Source: JBLHHI01 sp047614125 (lineage in GTDB: Bacteria; Bacteroidota; Bacteroidia; NS11-12g; UBA9320). From it: DNA of 26,043 nucleotides. The notes under the pieces are model-generated. The model was not told the DNA's origin. It made no database searches and was given only the letters and a program-made list of their open reading frames with translations. Location of the stretch: positions 1 to 26,043 of the forward strand of contig JBLHHI010000041.1 of the NCBI GenBank assembly GCA_047614125.1, given 5' to 3'. Positions within the stretch are counted from its first letter, which is position 1, and each line of letters opens with the position of its first letter. Both the position numbers and the translations under genes were made by a program. This document shows, piece after piece, positions 15,025 through 23,385 of the stretch.

Positions 15025-17508
15025 ATGTTTGATAAAAACCATAATTATTTCTCCGAAATCGATGACGATGAAGAGATTGACAGACCTGGCTTCATCACCT
15101 TAATGACTCAAGACGAGGAAAACGAAATTAACAAAGAGGAATTCCCCAATGAACTGGCCATTCTTCCGTTAAAAAATACCGTACTCTTTCCGGGGGTTGT
15201 TTTCCCAATTACTTTGGGCAGAGATAAATCGATTAAGCTCATAAAAGATGCATATAAAGGATCTAAAATAATTGGCGTTGTTTCGCAAAAAGATGCAGGA
15301 ATAGAAGAGCCTACAGAATCAGATCTTTACAGCGTTGGCACGGTTGCTCAAATCGTTAAGATGATTCGGATGCCGGATGGAAATACCACCGCAATTATTC
15401 AGGGAAAGCGCAAGTTTGTGTTAAAAGAAATGACTCAAACGGAACCGTATTTTAAAGCACGAGTAAACGGAATTACTGAAACGAAGCATCGTTCAACTAA
15501 AGAGTTTAAAGCAATGCTTAGCTCTGTTAAGGAGTTGGCAACACAAATTGTAGAGTTGTCGCCCAACATTCCATCAGAAGCCTCGTTTGCGCTAAAAAAC
15601 ATCGACAGTCCAAACTTTTTAATCAACTTTATTGCATCCAACTTAAATGTTGGAATCACCGAGAAGCAAGCCATTCTAGAAATGAATGTTTTAGCGGAAA
15701 AGGCCGAAGGTGTATTATTTCATCTTACCAAGGAGCTTCAACTACTCGAATTAAAGTCGCAGATACAAACTAAGGTAAAAGTTGACTTAGACAAACAGCA
15801 AAAAGAATACTTCCTTCATCAACAAATCCGTGCCATTCAAGAAGAATTAGGTCAAGACAATCCAGACAAGGAAATTGAAAACTTGCATTTAAAGGGATCC
15901 AAAAAGAAATGGGACGCTTCTATTGCCAAGGCCTTCAATAAAGAAATCGACAAATTAAAACGCACCAATCCTGCAGCGCCCGATTACTCAGTAAGTTTAA
16001 ACTATGCTGAATTGTTGCTAGAACTCCCGTGGAATGAATATTCAAAAGACAATTTCGACCTGGAAAGAGCGGGCAAAACACTGGATGCTGACCACTTTGG
16101 GTTGGAAAAAATTAAAGAACGGATTTTAGAATACTTAGCGGTTGTTAAACTAAAGGGCGACATGAAGAGTCCTATTCTATGTTTATATGGCCCTCCTGGG
16201 GTTGGTAAAACATCGTTGGGTAAATCCATTGCAAAAGCAATGAGCCGCAAATATGTGCGTATGTCGTTGGGTGGCTTGCACGATGAAGCAGAATTACGCG
16301 GTCATCGTAAAACATACATTGGCGCCATGCCGGGTCGCATCATTCAATCGCTTAAAAAAGCAAAAACATCCAACCCTGTATATGTATTGGATGAAATAGA
16401 TAAGATTGGAAATGATTTTAGAGGGGATCCATCATCCGCCCTTTTAGAAATTCTTGATCCAGAACAAAACAACGCCTTCCACGACAATTACGTAGATTTG
16501 GACTACGACTTGTCTAAGATTATGTTTATCGCAACGGCAAACCGCTTAGACACCATCCAGCCAGCCTTGTTAGATCGAATGGAAATCATTGAGCTTAGCG
16601 GTTATACGCTTGAAGAAAAAGTTCAGATTGCCAAAAAATACTTAATTCCAAAACAGCGTAAACAACACGGCTTAAAGGCTTCTAATTTCAAGATATCGGA
16701 TTCAACCATTGCATTAATTATTGATGAATACACGCGTGAAAGTGGTGTTCGAGGTTTGGAAAAGAAGATTGCTTCTCTGGCTCGAAACATGGCAAAGAAC
16801 GTGGTTGGAGGTAAGAACCCAACGGGCAAAATAAGTTCCGAAAAAGTTTACGAAATACTTGGAAATCAACGAATTGAGAAAGAGGAATATCAAAATAATG
16901 ACATCGCAGGTGTTGTTACCGGATTGGCTTGGACATCGGTTGGGGGTGAAATTCTTTTCGTAGAATCAACCCTTACCAAGGGCAAGGGGAAGCTTACTCT
17001 TACTGGCCAGTTGGGCGATGTAATGAAAGAATCCGCTATGACGGCTTTAACGTATTTAAAATCCAATGCCGATTACATCAACTTAGATTATCGCGTTCTC
17101 GATCAATACGATGTTCACCTTCACTTCCCAGCTGGAGCCGTGCCAAAAGACGGACCATCTGCAGGCATTACCATTTTAACGGCCCTGGCAAGTGTTTTAA
17201 CCCAACGAAAGGTTAAGTCGCACTTGGCAATGACGGGTGAAATTACCCTGAGAGGAAAAGTTCTACCCGTGGGTGGAATCAAAGAAAAAATCTTGGCTGC
17301 AAAGCGAGCTGGGATTAAAGAATTAATCCTATCAAGCGTAAACAAAAAAGACATCGATGACATTCCAGAGCGTTACACCAGCGGTTTAACCTTCCATTAC
17401 GTATCCAAAATGTTGGAAGTCATTGATATAGCTTTGACCAATGATTTGGTTGAAAACTTCAAAGTTTGGGACGTAACCGAAGAAAAATCTAAAGTAGAAT
17501 CTGATTAA
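15025..17508 (+). CDS. lon: ATP-dependent protease La (Lon)
   Basis: A cytosolic AAA+ serine protease that degrades misfolded and regulatory proteins; 827 residues from the ATG at 15025. An in-frame TTG at 15013 is less likely. Domains in order are the N-terminal LON substrate domain (LAILPLKNTVLFPGVV), a coiled-coil-rich linker (QQKEYFLHQQIRAIQEELG), AAA+ Walker A GPPGVGKTS (about 389) and Walker B VYVLDEIDKIG, and the C-terminal protease domain with catalytic Ser at about 712 (KDGPSAGIT) and Lys in KEKILAAKRAG. An acidic N-terminal tail (EIDDDEEIDR) precedes the LON domain. The -7-like CACTTTTG at 14997-15004 lies 20 nt before the ATG. It ends against a bidirectional terminator. Confidence 0.97.
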   Translation: MFDKNHNYFSEIDDDEEIDRPGFITLMTQDEENEINKEEFPNELAILPLKNTVLFPGVVFPITLGRDKSIKLIKDAYKGSKIIGVVSQKDAGIEEPTESDLYSVGTVAQIVKMIRMPDGNTTAIIQGKRKFVLKEMTQTEPYFKARVNGITETKHRSTKEFKAMLSSVKELATQIVELSPNIPSEASFALKNIDSPNFLINFIASNLNVGITEKQAILEMNVLAEKAEGVLFHLTKELQLLELKSQIQTKVKVDLDKQQKEYFLHQQIRAIQEELGQDNPDKEIENLHLKGSKKKWDASIAKAFNKEIDKLKRTNPAAPDYSVSLNYAELLLELPWNEYSKDNFDLERAGKTLDADHFGLEKIKERILEYLAVVKLKGDMKSPILCLYGPPGVGKTSLGKSIAKAMSRKYVRMSLGGLHDEAELRGHRKTYIGAMPGRIIQSLKKAKTSNPVYVLDEIDKIGNDFRGDPSSALLEILDPEQNNAFHDNYVDLDYDLSKIMFIATANRLDTIQPALLDRMEIIELSGYTLEEKVQIAKKYLIPKQRKQHGLKASNFKISDSTIALIIDEYTRESGVRGLEKKIASLARNMAKNVVGGKNPTGKISSEKVYEILGNQRIEKEEYQNNDIAGVVTGLAWTSVGGEILFVESTLTKGKGKLTLTGQLGDVMKESAMTALTYLKSNADYINLDYRVLDQYDVHLHFPAGAVPKDGPSAGITILTALASVLTQRKVKSHLAMTGEITLRGKVLPVGGIKEKILAAKRAGIKELILSSVNKKDIDDIPERYTSGLTFHYVSKMLEVIDIALTNDLVENFKVWDVTEEKSKVESD

Positions 17509-17584
17509 AGGCGTCCATATACTCAATCGATTAGATTGATGTGGTGTTGCGTTTAATGCGTTTATTTAACTCAAGATTTTTCAT

Positions 17585-17619
17585 AAAAAAAGCTGCTTCA
17601 CATGAAGCAGCTTTTTTTA
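17585..17619. terminator. Bidirectional intrinsic terminator
   Basis: A perfect hairpin: AAGCTGCTTCA and TGAAGCAGCTT arms around CA, with A-runs before and T-runs after on both strands. It sits between convergent lon and the T9SS protein gene and can serve both. Confidence 0.92.
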
Positions 17620-17632
17620 TTGGTTCTGAATG

Positions 17633-20191
17633 CTATTGTTTCATAAACTGTTGACGTACTGCTTCTCCTCCGGTGGTTTTGACTTCCAGCACATAAACAC
17701 CTGCCTTAAGTATGGAAACATCCACGTCCGCTCCGGCTCCTTTCGAAACTTGCTTTAACACCAGCTCACCATTTAAATCTAATATGCTGAGCGTTGCCCC
17801 TTCTCCATTCGAATTAACCCATTTAAGGTGCAATTGATCGTTTGCTGGACTTGGGTAAATTAGGATGCCCAAAGTCGCCAAAGGTGCTGTAGAAGTGAAA
17901 TTAGGCATGGTTATAATCTGCAATGCCGTTGACACACAAGCATTATTGTCTTCAACCTGGAGTTCAACGGTTATCATTTTATTGTCTTTACCAGCATAGT
18001 CCTTTGTAGGTGATTTTACAACACTTGTAAACCCATCCCCAAAGTCCCACAAATACGACTTATTGTCCACATCGTCTGGAGTAAAAGAGAAGATGGTATG
18101 ATTTCGTGAATAGGTAAAAGTTGAAATGGGTGCAGGGATAACGGACACAAATATTTTCTCAGAAGTATCGGTACAAGCGCCATTTCGAACAATAACAAAG
18201 GCCGAATCTCCATCGGTAAACTTATTCTCGTAATAAAAACTGTCGGCCGAAGAATGTCGTATTGCATTGTTTACGAAAAAATTGTAATCATCATTGCCTT
18301 CGGCCGCGCTGAACCGAATGGAATCCGCTTCGCAGAATGCATTTGAGGCCCGTTGAGTTCTAAAGCTTAAATCTGTAATTTTATCCAACTGAACCGAAAA
18401 TTCCACCTCGATAGGTGGACATCCAATGGCATTAGAATCCAAAACTTGGATCACATATTTTTTACTTAGAATTGGTGTAAACATAAAAATAGTATCGTTA
18501 AATGCCTTACCACCTTCAAAAGATATGGAGTAACTCTCGCCTGTCAATCCGTTCACTTCTACAGTCAATTCTTCGCCATCGCAAACAGCGGTATCTGCTT
18601 TTACGGTCACTTCCAACGGGCTGCATTTCCCAGTTGAGCAAACTTTTTTATTTACTTCACTAAAATTACATGGGTTTCCAAGATTTGCTCGAACCCATAG
18701 TTCGTAAGGTTTATCAGGGTTTAAGCCCAATCTTTTGTGGGTATTCCCTGTGCTGCCTGAACTTGGACTTGCCCAAGTTTTGCCAAGATCTTCACTTACT
18801 TCAACCCCATCGTGCGTTTTAATGCCAGTCCAATCATATTCCACCGTAAAAGGGGTTTGGTTAACGCATCGTACTGCAGGAGCCGAGTCGCGCGCTACAA
18901 TCGAATAGCTGAGTGTATCACTGTCGGGGCCTATGCAACCGTTGCCGTCAAATACGCGTACGGTATAAATAGAATTCGAATCCGACACGGTTGAGTAGGT
19001 ATTTGAAGTTGTTTTGGACAGAAATTGGTTATTTTTATACCAATATAAGGTATCAAATCCGGTGGATCCTGTAAAGTTTAAGGTAATTCCGCTGCAAATG
19101 TTTCCGGCAGAAACATCCGATGAAAGGGTAGATTTTTGATCGTTAAAATAACTAACAACAACCTCGTTGCTTATCTTACTGCATCCATTCGATGAGGCCG
19201 TAACGTAGTAGGTTCCCGGTTTGGTAACGGTTAATTTATTACCTGTTGTTGTTCCATCCGACCACAAATATGTTGAAGTTGGACTGAACTGTGCGGCCAA
19301 TTCCAACGAAGATCCTTTGCATAATTTTCGAGATGCACCACCCGATATAAACGATGATGGGCCGGTCTTAACCACAATGAGCGCAGTATCATATCCAGAC
19401 CATCCCTTGCTGTTTTTAACTCGAAGCAACACCTTATAGGTTCCGGGGAAATTATAGGTAATTTTTGGGTTTTGAACCGATGATACCGAAGGACTTCCTC
19501 CTGCAAAAACCCAATCATAACTGCTTGGAGAATTGGTGCCTCGTCCAAAATAAGAAGCCGTCGAACCACCACAGATCAAGGTATCCGTTGTACTGTCGCG
19601 TGCTACGGGCAGCAACGATGATGGGCCAAAGGTGATGCTCTTGGCATAGATTTGATCTCCCCCGTTATTGCTGTTCCCATTGGCGGCATTTACAATTGGA
19701 TAAAAAACTACGTTGCCAACATTGGTTCCTGGAGCTTTCCACTCAAAAGTCCATTCTGTAGCATTGGTTCCCACCGATGAAGTACCAGAGGAAGTATGCT
19801 CTACATACTCCCTCGTTTTGCCAGAAACCGATTTGGTTGATTTTTTAGTTCGATTGGACGTAACGGTAAAGCTGCCAGCCGGATCGTTATTAGAAGCGAC
19901 AAGTGCCATAACTTGAAATCCCCATTTGGAAATGCTCGATTGATTATACTTAACCGTCAATGTATAGGTAGAATCTGGTATGTATCCACCTCCGGTAAAG
20001 TTATTGCTGATGGTTAAATTAGAAAGAGAACCACTTCCACCATTTAAGGTTCCGCTGTGGCAACTCGTGCAATTCTGTTCATTCGGTCCGTTGGTATAAC
20101 CTGGGCCGGCTCCACTACCGGAAGTCCATGAATCAAATGCAATTAATACCAAAGCCAAGGTGAAAATTGTGATTATAATTTTATTAAGCAT
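17633..20191 (-). CDS. T9SS-secreted multidomain protein with choice-of-anchor V and PKD domains
   Basis: A secreted or surface protein of 852 residues. The start is set at 20191 because an exact -7 box lies at 20210-20217, inside the longer frame. Order: signal peptide (MLNKIIITIFTLALVLIAFD); a region with GPNEQNCTSCHSG, a single CxxCH (Cys41, Cys44, His45), as in 'choice-of-anchor V' domains; a PKD domain (YDWVFAGGSP ... GTYKVLLRVKN); several Ig-like repeats with Cys; a second PKD (YLWDFGDGFTS); and a C-terminal T9SS type A sorting domain (LIYPSPANDQLHLKW ... AGVYVLEVKTTGG). Function is unknown; adhesion or surface binding is plausible. Whether heme c is attached cannot be told. Confidence 0.88.
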   Translation of the reverse strand: MLNKIIITIFTLALVLIAFDSWTSGSGAGPGYTNGPNEQNCTSCHSGTLNGGSGSLSNLTISNNFTGGGYIPDSTYTLTVKYNQSSISKWGFQVMALVASNNDPAGSFTVTSNRTKKSTKSVSGKTREYVEHTSSGTSSVGTNATEWTFEWKAPGTNVGNVVFYPIVNAANGNSNNGGDQIYAKSITFGPSSLLPVARDSTTDTLICGGSTASYFGRGTNSPSSYDWVFAGGSPSVSSVQNPKITYNFPGTYKVLLRVKNSKGWSGYDTALIVVKTGPSSFISGGASRKLCKGSSLELAAQFSPTSTYLWSDGTTTGNKLTVTKPGTYYVTASSNGCSKISNEVVVSYFNDQKSTLSSDVSAGNICSGITLNFTGSTGFDTLYWYKNNQFLSKTTSNTYSTVSDSNSIYTVRVFDGNGCIGPDSDTLSYSIVARDSAPAVRCVNQTPFTVEYDWTGIKTHDGVEVSEDLGKTWASPSSGSTGNTHKRLGLNPDKPYELWVRANLGNPCNFSEVNKKVCSTGKCSPLEVTVKADTAVCDGEELTVEVNGLTGESYSISFEGGKAFNDTIFMFTPILSKKYVIQVLDSNAIGCPPIEVEFSVQLDKITDLSFRTQRASNAFCEADSIRFSAAEGNDDYNFFVNNAIRHSSADSFYYENKFTDGDSAFVIVRNGACTDTSEKIFVSVIPAPISTFTYSRNHTIFSFTPDDVDNKSYLWDFGDGFTSVVKSPTKDYAGKDNKMITVELQVEDNNACVSTALQIITMPNFTSTAPLATLGILIYPSPANDQLHLKWVNSNGEGATLSILDLNGELVLKQVSKGAGADVDVSILKAGVYVLEVKTTGGEAVRQQFMKQ

Positions 20192-20209
20192 GCGATTTTT
20201 GTTTCGAGG

Positions 20210-20217
20210 CAAAAATA
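20210..20217 (-). promoter_or_regulatory. Promoter -7 box of the T9SS protein gene
   Basis: TATTTTTG on the minus strand matches TAnnTTTG exactly, 18 nt before the ATG at 20191. It separates this gene from the VWA gene upstream and argues against the longer start at 20227. Confidence 0.55.
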
Positions 20218-20275
20218 AACGATGCAATCAAAGAAATGCGTTCGTTAAAAGATTATAGCTGATTTTGACATAGCG

Positions 20276-21784
20276 CTAACGAAGCGCACTGCGCATCACC
20301 TCCTTAATTAAGGCTGCATTTGCGGCGTTTTCATCGTTTATTTTAACAAATCCACCATTTCCATTTAACGCAAGCAATTGCATAAAATTTAAGGCTTGAA
20401 CATCTTTTCCAAACCCAACTACCGATGTTTTGATATCTTCTTCTGCCTGATTTTTTGCCAATTCAAAAAGATCCTTTTCGCTGGTTTCTCGCGAATTGAA
20501 CTTCCCATCTGAAGCAAGAATAATTTGATTGTTCCCACCGGGTATAAAGTGACTTCGGGCTTCCTTGTACGCCATTGCTAATCCCTCCGCTCCTTTAGAT
20601 AATCCACGTGAAACCAGTGCATCAATTACGCTTTTGATGTATACTTTTTGATCGCCTGAAGTGGGCTCCAGCACCACTCTGGCCTTCGAAGAGTATATAA
20701 CAATACTCACCAAATCTTGTGCCCGTAAAACATCTACCAAATGGGTCATGGAAGTTTGCAAGTTTACCAATTTGTTATCCAGTTGCATGCTGCTCGAAAC
20801 ATCTATTAAAAAAACGATGTTATTGGAGGCATACTTGCTTGGATTCAGCGTTCCGGTTTCATCAAAGTCGGCGATATCTTCTTTTTTTATTTCAGGGGTG
20901 ATTTTAGTTGTGCTATCGGTTGTTTCGGTTAAAACCAGTACATCTTGCTCAATAATTTTCCGATCTTTATATTTCTCATCCATCAACTTACGAAGCTTTT
21001 CAATGTCTTCTTGTTCCGTTCGGTCGGGCTTGGTAATTTCAACTACTTGGTCTGTTCCTTCCCGCGTAATAACTTCTTTTGGAGGATCCACTTTTACCAT
21101 GGGTGGAAGCTCTTTATCTTTAATTGGGAAAAGTTCAAAGACCAACAAACCTGTATTCATATTGATGTATTGCGCCACATGCTTGCTCACAAATCCACTT
21201 TTTGAAAGTTCAAGTTGATACAATCCTATGGGTAAGTCCTTCAACTCAACCACATCGTGCTTCGTTCGTTCAATGAAGTAGTTTTTAGATGGACCCGTTA
21301 ATACAATATCCACCGATGTAAGTGTTTCACCAGTTATGCCGTGTATTACTTTTATTGAGGCAATGGATGGATTCGCTTTGTTGTTTTCTGTCCGATAACT
21401 TGGGCAGGCCATATGTGCATCTGGATGAAAGGAGGTGATTTTACCTTTCAAGTTTAAATACATGGGGTTGTTCGATCCACTGATGTATATAGGTTGACTA
21501 ATTTGAAAATTTCCTCGATCTTCTGTGTAATAAATGGCTTCGATCTGTACGGTTTGTCCGGGTTGGATGTAACCTTCGGGCAGATTAACATAAAGATTTC
21601 GTTGATACGACATCGGCAGAAAGAGTACGGGTTTTGTGAGCGTATTGGTAAATGAGAGTGTGGCTTTTGGATTATTCCAAAGAGCCGTTTTTCCAAAATC
21701 GTATGGGTTTGGAATGAGTTGCTGAGCACAAACTTCAATGTGGGTAATCAGGCACAAAAATAATATGATGGTCGCTCGTAACAA
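20276..21784 (-). CDS. Exported DUF1573-like / von Willebrand factor A domain protein
   Basis: A 502-residue secreted or periplasmic protein. The only reasonable start is TTG (a stop lies four codons upstream). It gives a signal peptide with an AQQ cleavage region after ITHIEVC. Residues about 25-115 resemble a DUF1573/ASPM-like sandwich (NPYDFGKTALWNNPKATLSF). Residues about 140-200 look like a carboxypeptidase-regulatory-like sandwich (GLYQLELSKSGFVSK). A charged linker (about 220-310) follows, then a VWA domain with a complete MIDAS start, DVSSSM (Asp328, Ser330, Ser332), and later ILASDGKFN. VWA domains bind protein ligands through a metal ion. It stands upstream of the T9SS gene in the same direction; the partner is unknown. 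Confidence 0.82.
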   Translation of the reverse strand: MLRATIILFLCLITHIEVCAQQLIPNPYDFGKTALWNNPKATLSFTNTLTKPVLFLPMSYQRNLYVNLPEGYIQPGQTVQIEAIYYTEDRGNFQISQPIYISGSNNPMYLNLKGKITSFHPDAHMACPSYRTENNKANPSIASIKVIHGITGETLTSVDIVLTGPSKNYFIERTKHDVVELKDLPIGLYQLELSKSGFVSKHVAQYINMNTGLLVFELFPIKDKELPPMVKVDPPKEVITREGTDQVVEITKPDRTEQEDIEKLRKLMDEKYKDRKIIEQDVLVLTETTDSTTKITPEIKKEDIADFDETGTLNPSKYASNNIVFLIDVSSSMQLDNKLVNLQTSMTHLVDVLRAQDLVSIVIYSSKARVVLEPTSGDQKVYIKSVIDALVSRGLSKGAEGLAMAYKEARSHFIPGGNNQIILASDGKFNSRETSEKDLFELAKNQAEEDIKTSVVGFGKDVQALNFMQLLALNGNGGFVKINDENAANAALIKEVMRSALR

Positions 21785-21873
21785 TAGTTGTCTTTAAATG
21801 TCGTTTTCTTTTTTCTTTCGCTTGCTATAATATCGGCGAAATTCACTTATATCGTTCAAAAATCACGCCTTTT

Positions 21874-22752
21874 TTGATAAACTGTTACGAAATTCTGGAA
21901 TTACCCAATTTTGCCGATGCCGCTTCGATTACTAAGGCGTATCGACTTTTGGCAAAAAAATACCACCCTGATGTGAGTAGCACTCCAAATTCGGCTGAAA
22001 AGTTTAAGATCATTGCTAAGGCATATCACTTAGTAAGCACCCCAGAACTAAAAACTCGGCATGATCAACAATTATTGCGTGCGCTGCAAACACCCGTTGA
22101 ACGAGTATACAATCGAAGCTTGCGTAATAGGAAGGTTGTTGACCCAGAAAAACGGAAAAAATGGGCCTACAACAAGGCTCAAAAAGAAATTCAAAACTAT
22201 GTAAACTTCAATGCCAGGTTATCGGTTCGAGTTCGATTAGCTGCTGCAGCATTAATTATGCTCTTTGGATGGCAAAAATTGTATCACCATTCTTTTGTTG
22301 ATTTAGCAACCTACGATATGGCTCTTTTTGCAATGAGTGGACTCATTTTTGTAATTGGCGTGGCGGGATTCAGCAATGTATATTACAAAAAACTTCGCTT
22401 TAAAGCGCTGAGTGGTAAGCTAACCTATAACTACGAATTACGGGTTATTAAATCCATGTTTATGACCCTGCTCATTGCGCCCTTGCTGGTTTGGGGTCTC
22501 CACAGCTATCGATACAGCTACCATTTAAAACATTACAGCACCACCACGCTTGGCAGCATCAAAGCAGTTACCGCCGATAACCAAATAGAGTATACGTTCT
22601 ATGCTCCGGAGATAAATAGAAAGGTGGTTAAATCGTTGCCCTATTCGGAAGAATTGATCCTATCGATTTCAGGTTCTAAAATTGTAGTACGTTATTCAAT
22701 GGCAGATCCACGAATTGCTAAATTGGTGATACCAAATAAGGATTCAAAATAA
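21874..22752 (+). CDS. J-domain membrane protein (DnaJ-like)
   Basis: A 292-residue protein with an N-terminal J domain (residues about 4-60) including the HPD motif at 31-33 (KKYHPDVS) that stimulates Hsp70 (DnaK) ATPase. A basic linker (RNRKVVDPEKRKKW) follows, then about three hydrophobic segments (near 122-140, 148-168 and 190-208) and a C-terminal soluble beta-rich part. There is no glycine/phenylalanine or zinc-finger region, so it is not canonical DnaJ. It is probably a membrane-anchored co-chaperone recruiting DnaK. The start codon is TTG, because no ATG or GTG precedes the J domain in frame. It is divergent from the VWA gene. Confidence 0.83.
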   Translation: MINCYEILELPNFADAASITKAYRLLAKKYHPDVSSTPNSAEKFKIIAKAYHLVSTPELKTRHDQQLLRALQTPVERVYNRSLRNRKVVDPEKRKKWAYNKAQKEIQNYVNFNARLSVRVRLAAAALIMLFGWQKLYHHSFVDLATYDMALFAMSGLIFVIGVAGFSNVYYKKLRFKALSGKLTYNYELRVIKSMFMTLLIAPLLVWGLHSYRYSYHLKHYSTTTLGSIKAVTADNQIEYTFYAPEINRKVVKSLPYSEELILSISGSKIVVRYSMADPRIAKLVIPNKDSK

Positions 22753-22766
22753 TAATAAATGGCATT

Positions 22767-23300
22767 TTACGCCTTTTTACTTTCTCCAACAAAGTGATTT
22801 TCCTTATTCTTAAACAGCACATTAAACGAGGTTAACGAGCCGTAAATCCGAGAAATATATTGCTGAAGATTAATCTTTTCTTCATCGGTTAAAACCTTGT
22901 GCGAGTTGATGTTTTGTTCCAATACGCGCAGTCGGTCGCGAGCCATCACAATTTTGTGAAAAAACGTTTCTATGGGCATCTCCTTGCCCGATAAAGAAGT
23001 GTCTTGAGGTTCTAAGATCAGCGTCCCTCCCTTCCACTTTTCTCCAAGGTCAACGTGCTCGGTTGCCGAAGTTAAAGGCGAGATCATTCGATGCAACATA
23101 TCCTCCACCTCGTCGAAGCTCAACAAATTTGAAGCTTTCTCCATTACTTCCACCACTTCAATATCACCTCCTCCACGCTCTATTTCTCGCAGTCCGCCTT
23201 CAAAAAAGCTTACGGAAAGATATTCGAGTCCTATCCTACAAATAATACCATGACCATAGGTAGAATGTTTAATGCGCGTGCCAATTCCTATTTCTTCCAT
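22767..23300 (-). CDS. Conserved hypothetical protein with a small N-terminal beta-barrel-like segment
   Basis: A 177-residue soluble protein, family not recognised. The start is set at 23300 (MEEIGIGTRIKHSTYGHGI) rather than further upstream, because TAATTTTG at 23342-23349, a perfect -7 box, lies in the longer frame and that frame overlaps the divergent kinase gene. The N-terminal GTRIKHSTYGHGIICRIG and the following short strands resemble tudor-like segments such as the C-terminus of UvrD/PcrA (GDRVxHxxFGxG); this is a weak analogy. The C-terminal half is helical (KIVMARDRLRVLEQNI). No catalytic motif is visible. It ends 14 nt from the convergent J-domain gene. Confidence 0.65.
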   Translation of the reverse strand: MEEIGIGTRIKHSTYGHGIICRIGLEYLSVSFFEGGLREIERGGGDIEVVEVMEKASNLLSFDEVEDMLHRMISPLTSATEHVDLGEKWKGGTLILEPQDTSLSGKEMPIETFFHKIVMARDRLRVLEQNINSHKVLTDEEKINLQQYISRIYGSLTSFNVLFKNKENHFVGESKKA

Positions 23301-23341
23301 TTTCTTTGATTCTTTCTTTTTAATGTCGATAACATTTGCTT

Positions 23342-23349
23342 CAAAATTA
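23342..23349 (-). promoter_or_regulatory. Promoter -7 box of the hypothetical gene
   Basis: TAATTTTG on the minus strand (exact TAnnTTTG) leaves a leader of about 37 nt before the ATG at 23300. It lies back to back with the kinase promoter. Confidence 0.45.
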
Positions 23350-23353
23350 ATAA

Positions 23354-23381
23354 TTGGAAGGATATCATTCATGTATTTTTG
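23354..23381 (+). promoter_or_regulatory. Kinase gene promoter (-33 and -7)
   Basis: TTG at 23354-23356 and TATTTTTG at 23374-23381, 17 nt apart. The -7 box ends 4 nt before the ATG at 23386. Transcription would begin at or next to the start codon, giving a leaderless mRNA. Confidence 0.6.
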
Positions 23382-23385
23382 CTTG

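Noticed and set aside
20661..21218. 185-residue plus-strand frame
   Set aside because: Antisense to the VWA gene, serine-rich composition typical of a shadow frame.
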